NCBI RefSeq assembly: GCF_000208865.1
Contig: NC_018390.1
Span: forward strand, 2,218,790 to 2,282,789
Length of the DNA: 64,000 nt
Source: Neospora caninum Liverpool
Lineage: Eukaryota; Apicomplexa; Conoidasida; Eucoccidiorida; Sarcocystidae
Direction of reading: 5' to 3'
Shown here piece after piece: positions 10,068 through 21,900 of this stretch. A program made the translations under genes and the position numbers. The stretch's first letter is position 1; each line of letters begins with the position of its first letter. Below the pieces are notes generated by a model. That model searched no databases. It was not told where the DNA came from and saw only the letters and a program-made list of their open reading frames with translations.

Positions 10068-13000
10068 CTCGGGAACGCGGAAGAAACGAGATGCGGAACG
10101 CGAGAGGGGAAAAGGAAGGCTGGGGAGGAGAAAAACCCAGAGGGCAACGAGGAGGAAGCAGAGGTCGCAGAGAAGAGACGAAACTGGGCTACAGGGGGGC
10201 TGCGGGAAACGCTGGACACGAAGAAAAACGAGCGAACGGGGCACGTTTTTGTGTCCCAGACTCAGTTGGGGGTATGGCGAATCACGGCCTCTTGAAGACA
10301 AAACCGTACATCATGGAGAGCCCCTCCCGATTGTGCCGCACAAAGAAGAGGTGTGATGTAAAGGAAAGCCGCAGAAGACCGCTTTGCATCACGCCTCTCC
10401 AAGAGGAAAAACTCGGCACAGTGCTGAGGAAATCGCGGTTCACCGTAGGACAACACATGCGTAGTTTGCTGCGGCGGCCACACGCAGTAGCTGTCGCGTT
10501 CTCTGTTCTAGGAGCAGGAACAGCAGTGGAGACCGTCGGCGGAAAAGAGTGCGAGGGGGAAAATGGAATTCTCCCATTCCGGGGTTCACAGCCTGACGCG
10601 CCGGCAGCACGAGGGCGAAGGAAATGTGTCGTCGTTCTCGTCTCAGGAAGGACACAAAACAGCGAACACCACCCGCGCGCATATACGGGCGATTGCGCTT
10701 GCTCCCGAGCAAAAGCGGTGGTGTGTGTCTCGCAGCGACTTGGTTCCACCGCAGGAGCACTTCTGCCGTTGTCTGCTTGGTTTGACGGTTCCAGAGAAAA
10801 CCTCAGAAAATCGGGGAAGTGAAGCACAGAAAGCGAGACAGCAGCCTGGCGGGTGGTGTTGTTCCTTTTCTGAAGGAGGTGGCTAGCGCAAACGAAACGG
10901 CGACGGCGCTCGGAAAGCCGGGCAAATTGACGGCGTTCAGGAAGGGAGACACGTGTACATGCAACGAAAGCGCGACGAAAACGGACCCCCCTTGGCGCTC
11001 GACGGCGTTCTTCCCTCTTAGCTTTCGTGCCACGGCTCTGCAGCTCCGTCTTTCAACATCCAAACACTCCACTTTACACCTTTTCCTGACGGGATAGACA
11101 CAGACTATGTCTCCGGCGCCTATCCTTGGGCGGGGGAACTTTTGGTCCGCCGTGGCCCGAACGAGCGACACGCTGGCACCAACAGCACACCCCTCGGCGT
11201 GTGCATCTACACTTTCTCGCACCTGACCTAGCACGTCTTCCTACAGACCGAGAGCCTCCGACTGAAATGCGCTCTCAAACATAGGTTTTTCAGTGTCCAT
11301 ACAGATGTAAATTCATTTGCGGACAGACACGCGTCCTTAGCCGGGCAAGTTCCGAGGCCTCGTGACTCTCGCACGAGCATCGTTGATACGTTGTCTTTTT
11401 TGGGCGGTTGCTTTGTGTTCGCAAAGCTGAGAGGGCCTTTTCGCTCAATGCTGGTCCAGAAAAAAGGCTTTCCCCAAGCACTCCAAAGGCTGTGACAGTC
11501 ACTTTGTGGGAGGAGCTACCGGTACGGCAGAGCGCTTCCACACAAACTGCATCAGCTCGAAAGAGACGAGCTTCTGTTTCTCGACGAATTTTGATACCCT
11601 TTCCTGCCGACCTCGATTCCAAATTGGCCTTGTCAAGAGTCATTCTCTTTCGGCTGAGCAGCCGGTACTAGCTGCGGCGATCCCACGCTCCTTGTCAGAG
11701 CCCACCACTAACAATAGCCCCCACAAAGCATAGGTTTTCTCACATTTCCGTCCCCCCCCTAGCGAGCAACTCCCATCTGTTTCCACAGTACCAGGTGAAA
11801 AGAACGGAAAAAGAGGTCTGTCGTGTCTCGTGGTACATACCAAAGTCTAGTGAGCCTGTCACTGAAGTGGACTGACACTAGGGGTACACCATCGTCCACG
11901 ACAACTACAGATACATTCGCGAATCCAATTGTAAGGGGGGAGAGCGTGGAGCCGTCTGCGCCTGGTCGACCTGATTGAATCATCGCGTTATTTTAGTCTG
12001 ATAAACCAAGAAACCTTGTGGCTCTTTTGCCGGTCGCCGCAGTCACAGAGTGTGTCCCAAGTACCGGGGCAGGGAAGTGTCGGCTTATATTAGAGAACTG
12101 GCGGGGGGTAAAATCGTGCAGACAGCAATAGGGGGCCTGAAACTTGTGTAGTCAAAAAGGGGGATCTGTGCTCTGACAGGTAGAAAGCGTGGACAGAACT
12201 TCCACATCCTTGTGGCTATATTCAGAAAAAGATGCAAAAAGTGGGCATTCGTTTGGAAGTAGAGGAGAACTTTTCTGAGACGGCCTCAAGGATTGAGCAG
12301 CGGGAATCACCGCTTGACAAGAAGCTCTCCGGTGTATATACGGAGCACGTTGCGTGTGGCAGAGACGGATGTAGGACATACACGAGTGGTGAAAGGGTTT
12401 TTTCGCTAAGTACGGATGTGTCCAGCGTGACAGCTTCCTGGGAAAAGAAAAGCGAGGCGTGGTTTTTCTGTGGTGCCGATGTCCCTTTTTCTTCGACTCT
12501 TCGCGCCGACTTTCGCATTTGTGTCCCCTCTTTTTCCGGTAGAGCCAAATCGAGTTGCGAAGGCGCAAAACCCTCGGTTGCTGATTCCTCGAACTCGTGA
12601 CTGACTTTTTTCTGCGTTCTTCACGCCCCAAACTTCCATCGAACAAAAACACACTGAAGAGCGAGTAGGGGGTAGAAACGCCATTTCTGTCCAATGTCCA
12701 ATCTTCGTTGCCGCGTCCTCGCTGTTTGCCTCTTGCCTTCGTCGCCCCGGAGATCTCTCGTGCATCGCCTGTTCCCCCGGCACCCGTCCTGTCAAGATTA
12801 CGTCCCTCCGAAAAAGGAACTCCTCTCTCTTTCCGTTCACAAGCGAGGAGAAAGAGCTGCGCCTTCTCGTTGCCTTTCTCGCCCTTGACCTGTGGCCAAC
12901 CCTCTGCCGACGACGTTTACGGTTCCGCAACTCTGCTTCTCGATCTTCGCGTACTCTCCACAAAATTACATCTGTACATGCATATCGTGCATGTATTTAA

Positions 13001-13219
13001 GTAGTGCTGTTGAAGCATTTCCTGCTTTCACCCGTGTCGTCTCCATTATCTGTTTTCCGCCCCCTCCGCAACGCGGCCGGTCCGCAGTAAGAAGCGGCAA
13101 GGAACTGCTGTTGTTCTTTACACGTCACAGCCGCTCTTCTCTTTGTGTGATTTTCCATCTCCGCCCCTCTCGATCCCCGTTGTTTTTTCTTGGTTCATGC
13201 GTTGCCATCTGGAGTAAAG
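10068..13219. other. Divergent intergenic region (asparaginase / QCR7)
   Basis: The two genes point away from each other, so both promoters must lie here. Next to asparaginase (10068-10260) the + strand is purine-rich, and next to QCR7 (12690-13219) it is pyrimidine-rich. Each gene therefore has a pyrimidine-rich sense leader. The middle (about 10300-12650) has no recognisable gene; the short frames on both strands resemble no family I know. Confidence 0.5.
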
Positions 13220-15388
13220 ATGGCGCAGTTCCACAGAGAAATCGGCAAGCTCTTTGCCTCGTACTCAAACAAAATCACGGGGAATAGCCCGGTCCAGTAT
13301 GTCCCTTCTCCTCCGACCAAGGGGAAAGTGCGCCGCGCCCTCTCCTCCGCGCTCATGCCCGTTTGGTTCAAATTTTTCCGGGGACCGTTGGATCGGTGGA
13401 ACCTCGCGGTTATGGCCAAGTACCTTCGCGATCATGGTACGCAAAAAAAAGCTGTGTCCACGCCGGTAGAAAATCGAATAAACAAAGACATTAGAGTACC
13501 TACGATACTGAATATGCCTCGTGGACAGAGTAACTCTGCGGAGGGTTTGTGTGCCTATGCGGCGCATGATTTACTCCCATCAAGACTCCCTGCACAGATC
13601 GAGATTGATACACCGGCATTTCTGTAGTTTCTTAGGTGGTTGTAATAACGACATATATATATATATATATATATATGGAATATGTATATCTATTTATGTG
13701 TGTTTGTGCGTTCTGTGTTTGTCTCTGTATGTGATGCATGGAGTGAAGGAAAGAGATGATTCGAGCGGGCGGGTGGGGAATTAAGAGGGATGGAGTGGGA
13801 GAGAGACGCTCAGCGGGAACGAAAGGGGGGCGTAGGCGACGACTGGAAATGAGAAGCGAAAAGTAAAGACAGGCTTGGCACGGCGAAGTCCATTTCATCA
13901 AAACCGCGAAAAACGGCCCTCTGGGGGAGGCTTTCCCGTGCACATTCCCGTTATGGGGGCTCTCTTTTTGATTTTTGAAGGATTAAAAAATGCAGAGTGC
14001 GCAGGAGCATATCTGCAGTAGAGGGAAGGAAATGTATAAGGGACTTACAACGTAGAGAGAAAGGTCCGCAACACGCGCTGCGAGACAATGTCAGGGACCA
14101 AAGGAGATGAGGGCAGTAGCGGACAGAGAAGGTACTCTTATTTGTCCCGTGTCCTCTGCTTCTCGGCCCCGTGTTTCTACAGGTTTGATGTACGACGATC
14201 TCTACAGCGACAAAGAACCGGTTTTCGCTCGCGCCTTGGAGCTCCTCCCCCCCGATATCCAGGCCGCTCGCTTCCGTCGGCTTATGCGCGGAGTGTACCT
14301 GAATCACCTCCGCATGTACCTCCCTGTCCATGGTACGATCTTGTTCCTTTGTCGCGTCCTTTCGGAGTGTTTGTCGCAGGAGTTTTCTTCCTTCTCTCTG
14401 CTCGTCTGCTTCCCACTGTGAAGAGCAGACGTCAGCCTCCAGTGCGTTTTTTCTTGCCACACACAGCTTCCCTTTCTCTCCTTTTCGTGTCTGGGCCTTC
14501 TCCTCGCCGCGGATGGGAGACGGCCGTGGGTGTCCGAGGCCGACACAGAGGGCTGCTTTCGGATTTGTATGAAACGGAAGTGTTTGGTTCCGCGTTTTGC
14601 CTTCTCGATGCAGAACAAAACTACGATCCTTTCATCCCCTACATGGCCCCGTACGTTGAGGAGGCAAAGTTCCAGCTGCAAGAAGAGGAAGAATTGCTCG
14701 GCTACCACATGTGGGAAGGCGTTTGGTATTCCGGTAAGTGCGCCGGTGGAAAGAAGGATGGTCAATACGAAGACGAGGGGCCGTGAACGCGAAGGGTTGG
14801 AGTCTGCTGTTGTTTCTGCTTTTGTTTTCTTTCCACGGGGCAGATGCGCGCAGGGAGTTTGAAGGAGGTGCGGTGTTTCCCCGTTTTGCTCGGCACGCCC
14901 ATGTGCTGGCGCGCAGCGACTGACGAGGATTCAATATGGCCCTCAGCAGCTTGTTGGGAGCGTAACGCATGCGTGTTGTAGCATTGGCAAAAGAGCGAAC
15001 GAGCAAACGATGGGGCTTTTGTTTCCCTGCTTATTCCCGTTGTCGTGCGTCAATTCCTCCCGCTCCTCGTGGACTCTCTCAGCACGCAGGAATGCGGTCT
15101 TCCTACTTTCCTGCGTGCACGTTTTCGGTGGGTCTTTGCTGCGCTGTCTCCTCAAAACACTCAGGTGGCGTCACTGGTTTCGGAGACAAAGAGCCCGGCG
15201 AGCATTTCCTCCTCGCTCTGCCGAACTTGTACGGGGCAGGAGGCAGCCCCATGCAAACCGGCGGAAAGCATTTCTCAACCCGCGCCGCTGCGGCCGCTCG
15301 CGCGCGGCTCGCTACCCTTGCAGAGAAGAGACTTGAAGAAGCGATGAAACAGAGACAGGAAGTGACCGCACTGGGGTCCGAGAACTAA
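13220..15388 (+). CDS. QCR7: Cytochrome b-c1 complex subunit 7 (QCR7/UQCRB), 4 exons
   Basis: Exons 13220-13436, 14183-14332, 14614-14733 and 15165-15388; every junction leaves one G and restores a codon, giving 236 residues. It is a matrix-side subunit of mitochondrial complex III, where it packs against cytochrome b. The family core reads through LMYDDLYSDKEPVFARALEL, then an arginine-rich helix (RFRRLMRGVYLNHLRMYLPV) and EQNYDPFIPYMAPYVEEA, which correspond to the yeast and human LRDDTIYED, RxxRIKRALDL and YLEPYLKEV blocks. The protein is about twice the length of human UQCRB: some 70 residues are added in front, and exon 4 adds 75 residues with a GDKEPGEHF stretch and an Ala/Arg/Glu-rich terminal helix. 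No cleavable presequence is obvious, as usual for this subunit. ATG 13220 is the first in the frame (AAAGATGG context). Confidence 0.93.
13653..13676. repeat. (AT)12 microsatellite in QCR7 intron 1
   Basis: Uninterrupted alternating AT run inside the intron 13437-14182. Confidence 0.95.
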
Positions 15389-17457
15389 ACGGAAAGCGGA
15401 AGGCCGAACGGAGCAGCATGGGAGAACAGTCCAAGGCAGAAAGGGAAGCACGGGTGCGAGGAGGGATGTTGCTGAGTAGATGCGTGCGTACGACGGTCTG
15501 TGCTTCCGTAAGCACGTCCCGCTACTCTATGCCCGGGAGAAGAGACGGGAAGGGGTGTGAATACGTGTGTGTGGTTACACCTGGCACTAGCTGCCTAGCT
15601 CTCACTACCTCCACAAATATGTGAATATAGCCTTCCATGAGACAACATGAAGACGAGCCGCTGTTTCATCTTTGATGAACTGGGCTGTCGCTACTTTTTT
15701 ATCGGGTTGCTCTGTGTCCTTGTGCTTCGACACCCTTCACGATTCACTGTGTGTGTCCATCCTTTCATTCGCATGCCGGCGTGCACGTTTTCTTTGTAAC
15801 TCAATGAAACGGGGATGCGTACACTGAAATTCCAGCAGGCAAGTTTCCATGCGTGCATATATTTCTCAGTCTCCCCGACTTTTCTGGTCTGTCGCTAAGA
15901 GGCAGCTGTTTGACGTTCGGCTCCGGTCAGGGGTCTGCTGATCTGCCACGACTTCGACGTGGATCACAGTGTTCGAAGGAAAAACAGTACGCCGTGCGGA
16001 AATAACAAGCGTCTTTCAAACGGCGGCCAGCCACAAGAAGGAGGATCTCAGCTTACACTGCTAACGGTTGTTCCCACCCGCCGAATATAGTGGAGTCGGC
16101 ACTTTCTCGCCGTGTAGATATTCATCAATATGTGTTCTTTTGTGGTGACACGCTGTAGATGAATAGCGAATTCGTAATACCCTCGGGGTTGTAGCTCCTC
16201 GCAGCGGAAGGAAGAAGAAATTTTCTGGAGTGCAGCGCGTTTCTCACTCTGTGAGACGTGACGGCTGGCCCAACGTATCGATAGGTGTGCAGCCCTGGGC
16301 GGTTTCTTCAAGCAGGCTGTGCAGCAGAAAAGAGAACCGCGCGGTGGCGAAGCATCCTCAAAAAGCGATATGAGGACGGCGCACTCAAACAGTCCACGGG
16401 ACGTGCCGTACGTAGACGGGGAGACCGCTGCCGAGTCGTTACGCGATTGGCGTGCGAGCTTTGTACGTTCCCAAAGATCGCCTAGAAGCAGGAGGGTCTG
16501 CATTAAGATTCCACGGCGTGTTTACCATAACCCGAGCGCGCCGTTTTTTCGTGGAGAGGTCCGAAGGTGATCGAGGCGGCTCTACCGAAGCGGTACGGCC
16601 CACGACTGCCACATATGTCGTACATCCATTCTCCTGCGTAGCCATTTCCCGGTTTCTGTTGCGGTGAACATCGACCAGATCAGGGAAACAAGAGCGCTTC
16701 GTTGAATGCACCAGATAGCTGCGTTACGGTAGGACGTTACGCGCGACTCGAGTCGGCCCGCGCGAGTCTCGCAAAGGCGCCTGTGGTCGCTGCTTGTGAT
16801 CCTCCTGCATAACGAGGGGAACGACGCTTCAACGGAATTAATCACGTAGCATCGTGTGTGTGCTAAGGCTTTTGTCGGCCACATACAGGAAGATAGAGAG
16901 GCTTGTACGCTCGATAGCAGCAGTCGGGGACCAGAACCGACGTTATTTTTGAGGAAAGGTAGCTTCTCGTGCTTCGACACTCCACCACAAAATGCAGGTT
17001 CGACAGAATGTGCATACATTGGAGGAAAGAGTGTTTTTCAGTATTCGGTGCTCCTCCCCTGGCGTGAGAGGGGCCGCAGTGAGGAGTATGTGCCACGTCA
17101 TGACAGGCTCCTAGTTAAAGGTCGCATGCTAGTTCTGGTGCCCCGTGTGCCAGCGTATTTAAAACGGGCCAGGACGGAAACGTAGATGCCTACGCCTCCT
17201 GTCCATCATGGTCAGCAGATGCAGAACCGTTGTGCTTGTTCGAAAAGCGTTCTCTGCTCCACTGAAGGAAAAAGAATATCTAAATAGTGTGTAGTGTCGT
17301 CGGGGTGCAAGAGCACGGGTCTCCCAGCAAGTTACCGAGGGCATACTCGCAGGGGCTACGAACGCAAAATGTAACGCATCTTTCTTGAAAGAAACGTTCA
17401 TGTCTCTCGCCCCCGAAGGGAAAAGAAATCCAAAACTGAAAAAGTAAACATCACGTG
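15389..17457. other. Intergenic region after QCR7
   Basis: This holds the QCR7 3' untranslated region. No gene could be supported. A minus-strand open stretch ending at 16048 (visible residues include YYEFAIHLQRV and IYTARKCRLHYIRRVG) could be a distal exon, but I could not connect it to anything by splice phase. Confidence 0.4.
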
Positions 17458-17463
17458 AAAAAA
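17458..17463 (-). terminator. RNA polymerase III T-run terminator for tRNA-Gly
   Basis: Six T residues on the minus strand begin two bases after the discriminator base of the tRNA, the usual Pol III stop signal. Confidence 0.85.
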
Positions 17464-17464
17464 G

Positions 17465-17535
17465 TGCGTTTGCCGGGAATCGAACCCGGGTCACCTCGAT
17501 GGCAACGAGGTATTCTACCACTAGACCACAAACGC
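17465..17535 (-). tRNA. tRNA-Gly (anticodon GCC)
   Basis: Read on the minus strand, the 71-base sequence folds as a cloverleaf. The 7-bp acceptor stem GCGTTTG/CAAACGC is perfectly paired with discriminator A at 17465. The A box is TAGTGGTAGAA. The anticodon stem CCTCG/CGAGG encloses TTGCCAT with anticodon GCC. The T arm CCGGG/CCCGG encloses TTCGATT and carries the B box GGTTCGATTCC. There is no intron. It decodes GGC and GGU. It is the only tRNA I could find in the window. Confidence 0.97.
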
Positions 17536-18987
17536 TTGGTGTACTTGTCGTTCTTCTTTGCGATGCCACAAGTTCCGTTCTCTCTTTGCGCAAGTTGTCT
17601 GATTCCCTGTCCATTGAGGATGCTACGACCTTTTTTCACTGGATGTCCATTATGTCAGGCGTCCATGTTAAGGTGGTAGATTTCACATCCGCACAAACAC
17701 CACGCTCAGTCCCTGTGGTTGGCTACTTCGGGCACGGCGCAGATGTAACTGTGCGAGGCTCGTGCAATGCCCACCGAGCAGCAATATCACCAGTGTCTTA
17801 GAGGGATACTTTCGCGTGGCGTACACATTCGTTGATGCAGAATTAGGTAGACACATCGAGGTGACTCTTGAGCAGACTGCGAAGGGCTGTAAAGTGCGTG
17901 AGAAACCAGTGCGCCAGGCTTTTGCCGACCATGCAGACCCCGACGTGGTGATTCAGCGTTGAGAGTCCAGTTCCGTTAGTTTCATCTTTGAAAGAATCAA
18001 GTGCGGGTTAGTCGTTGTTGTTTGCAAGGTCGGAGATCACGATTCCACGCTAGACAGCACGCATATATCCAATAGAATGCCCGGAAGCTCTCGCGGTTTG
18101 CGATAAGAACAGAACTTCTTTTTGCGGATCCACTCCACTGTACTTGCTCGTCTTCCTTTCCCGATACTGCGCGTCCACAAATTCGAAATCTGATGCAGTG
18201 GCTGCAAGCATCCATGCATCGACACCTTTGTGGCGTTCCATCTTCATGTATTACTTGCGCAAAGTGTCTTATCTGGGTAACCCCGGGTAATCACCGCAGA
18301 GACACCAACCGTTGAGTTGACGAGGGTCAGTCCGCATAAGGATTCAAAAAAAACGGGCAACACCAGTGTTCCAGTGCCCGGCACGTGGTACCACCAACTC
18401 ATATTCGTTCAGCCAGAGTCGTTGAATTTGCCAGTGCACGCGTTCGCTGGTACCTTGTGCGCAGCGTGTGTCTTCTCGGTGCACAGAAGCTGTATTTCTC
18501 TATCTAAGTGAGATCCGCCGAAACCCATAATCAGTTCTGATTCCATATAGTTATCGCAGGCTTTCTGGTCGGCACGAGGAAGTCCGGAAAAACACTGAGC
18601 CTTTCTTCTGCGGAACTGAACTGGAGCCTGACGCTTTCGTCTACAGGAGCCCTAGACACATCCCTGTCGCGGGAAAGACAAACGAGTGAGAACACCCGCT
18701 GCTCTGGTCGTTCATTGACACCAGCATCCACTCCAACACCGCGTCTCTAATCCGAGAGAAATTTGTCGTAATTCCTACACTGTCTAACTGCATCGACTCA
18801 ATATTCTCATGCAGTGTTCTGGAGCCGACGGAGGCGCGTCTCCCAAGAGGCGCACCAGCTGCTACATCTTTTTATTGCCAGTCGGAAACAAAGATCTGTG
18901 CCCCAGGACTCCAACAGCCGCGTGGCGAGGCAGATGGTACAGCTCCCGCGCACACTTTGGAGCATATCCGTGAGCACTCGCGCTCAC
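17536..18987. other. Region between tRNA-Gly and the supported IPPc exons
   Basis: Terminal exons and the 3' untranslated region of the IPPc gene probably lie here. On the minus strand, a strong acceptor (CTTTCCCGCGACAG, ending at 18722) opens a 180-base frame that stops at 18531 with NQN. It is a candidate last exon, but it does not join the exon ending at 18988 in phase. Another minus-strand open stretch covers 18050-18247. Neither is called as a gene. Confidence 0.35.
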
Positions 18988-21900
18988 AGTGTCCACCTCC
19001 GGAACATGAATGATCATCGTTCGGGTTTCGCTTCTCGGCTTCAACACAGTTGCAGGATGTGCGGCGACTACCGTAGGTAATCCACCGTCACGCTTTCTGT
19101 GACACGGACAGAGATACGACATACCGAAAAAGGCACGTCGAATCGCGGCTGCATTTTCTGCTTCCTTCCTTGGAAGAAACCGGCGTGTGGCGGCAATCAA
19201 CCACACGTGACCGACTTTTGAACACGCCAACATGAGGCACGGAACGAAGAACGGCAGCGTACCAACCCAATGAGGACGAACAAAGGGGAACGACCTCCTT
19301 GGGTTTCTGACTGCAGAACGCTACCAATTGTAACATTTGCACCTTTAATCTCCTTGGCGGCATCACGTCTTTATTCATTGACAAACGGCGGTGGCGTGCA
19401 TGCACTGCACTGCACCACTGCGGTATCGGAGCGCCCACAGAAAACAAAAAAGAGTGAGAGAGAGTCCTAGAGGGTTTCCGGTCCCTGTCACTTCTTGCGG
19501 ACCGCGTCGATCTTCAAACGTGCCGACTGACAGACGAAATGAGCGGAATGTGCCTTCGCCATCCGAGCAGCAAAGACAGCAGCATATCCACCGAGCTTCC
19601 GAAAAGCGTGGGTATGGACGGCAAAAGTGCCGCCGTGAATCGGTACAAGGCAGGCTGCCCAAGCGACGACTGTTGTTTGACCTTCATCACTGGGCCAGTT
19701 TCCCAGTCGCTTTTCTAGATAACACACACAAGGAAGAAAAAGCTTTCCCGGTAAGACGAAATACATATTCCCTAGAACAACAAGAGAGTGTATGCCGAGG
19801 ACGACCGCAAGTCCCTCTACAACTATCGAACGGAAACGGGATTTTCTAGCACGTCCTGCAGTGCCAAAAGCAACGCCATCAAAAACGCGCTGTTGGACAG
19901 TATTTGTCATACCCGAGAGTGTGTGCCCTAAATCTAAATTCATCTTATAACTTTGGTTTTTCGTTGCCATACACGGATTTGATTGTCGGTGGTCCAACCA
20001 CAAGGGGGAGAGTCAAGTCTGCTCTGGTAGCTTACGTGGAAGTTGTGTCCGGATTCGCAATATTCATCACTGAAGGCAAGGCGTAATTGAAGTCGAGAGG
20101 GAACATATCGAGCCCAGTGCCTACAGGGCTGTGGTCACTCGCATTCAAGAAGCTGTCTGAAAAAAAACAGAAAGAACCATACGATGAAACCAAAAAAAAA
20201 CGTATCGGTTCCGACTCCAGTCCGCGTGGCAAGCAAGTACCGATTTCCACGATTCATAGCGTTGTCCACGTCACATACGTATCTGCATATTTGCCGTACT
20301 GCTACAGGGTACGACTACTAGTATGTGATTACTTATGTACGTATGGAAGCTATCAATTTTTCTACGTTCAGCCTCAGTTTATCCCCGTCAAGGTATCCCA
20401 TCGTCAGCTTCGGTGTCAGGCAAGGTTCCTAGAAGGGTGCACGACACATTTCCACTGTGAGCTACATATCTGATGCCCAGCAGCAGTCCCCCACCGGAAC
20501 TTCCCATTGGAGAAGAGATTCCTCCGCTTCTACCCCTGCAAGGCCGCGGCCAGTAACCACACGCGCGTTTACCACCCCAAAGATACGGGTGCAACGTTTG
20601 CTTACTCGGTCGCGAGGGCATTGCAGCAAAATAATTGTTGGTCTCCAAACGGAGAAGCGACGCCACTTCCGGAATGGACCACTTGAACACTCGGTCGGTC
20701 CACTGCATGCAAATAGCCGATAAACCAAACTCTCAGCACAAAGAAACGCTGTTCCGTCGTCATGCACCTGCTTGATTCTAGAGGCGCAACCGGGCGAGAA
20801 TTCAACGGTGCCGTCCACTTGTTTCTCGCGACCGCATCCTTTTTGCAATGGTCTCGGCGACGCAGCACACCTTTTCTACTTCTCTCCCGCGTCATACGTA
20901 TTCGTGCTGACAACAGGTTAAATATGCAATACAAAAAGACGCAAGTCCTCGGGAACCGCTGAACTTCTGTCCCTTTCGCACACCAGTGTCGGGATCCACC
21001 CAGTAAGGTAAATCATTGACGTGTTTTGAATTGCATTGGTTTTACCGCAGATCCGAACGGGTGCACATGCGCTCAGGATTGAATGAAGAGACGCGAGCAA
21101 TTCGTGTCCACTCCCGACCGTTGTCTCCCAACCAGAGAGGGCCATTGATCAGCGCAGCGTTCTCAGCAAGTGCGCGGTACCCGTCCCGAGTGGAATTCGA
21201 AACCATCCGTAAAGCGAGAATACACGGAGCACTGATCTTCCTCTCTTCTCAAATCACTGATACGGGTCATCCTCGTCAAGGCAACCTGCAGGCGGCTGCG
21301 TTCGTTTGACACGTGCCATGTTTCAACTGCTCACCGGTGCAAGAATCAAGATACACTCGGCACTACGGGCTTTCAATCTCAGCTGAGGCGCGCTGTTTCT
21401 GGCATCCGCGGAGCCCCCACGTCCCTGTTTTGCTTTTTCACCTACCGAGGGGATGCGATCTTCCTGACGCCCACCCTTGTACCACTTCACCGTGAATTTC
21501 GTCTGGTACTCCTTCGCGGCCCAGTGCGGATCAGAGAAGTCGACCGGCGGCCGACCGTCCACCTTCTTGTACGTGGGAGGGAACGTCACCGGGCTCTCCT
21601 CGAAACCCTTGGCGGCGAGCGAAACACACAAGAAACGCGCATGCGTCAAATTCCCAAACTCAATAATGCACTGGTACGCACACAGAGGCGTCGCGCAGAT
21701 GCGAGCGAATTCCAACGAAAATCTCGCGCTCGCGCGCGTCCGCCCGAAAAGCGAAAATCAACTTAAAAACGCAGACCATCGCCATTTACCAACCTGCGCG
21801 AACTGTGCGCGCGTGCAAACACGCGCATACATGGGCACACCTACGCTCTAAGGGACCATGCATAACCATTCATGCATGCGTATTTCTACGGGGTCAATAT

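Noticed and set aside
17536..17962. Two adjoining + strand open stretches offset by one frame (visible: FRVAYTFVDAELGRHIEV), resembling a frameshifted decayed gene
   Set aside because: No homology is recognised, no start or splice structure is visible, and such open stretches are common by chance at this GC content.
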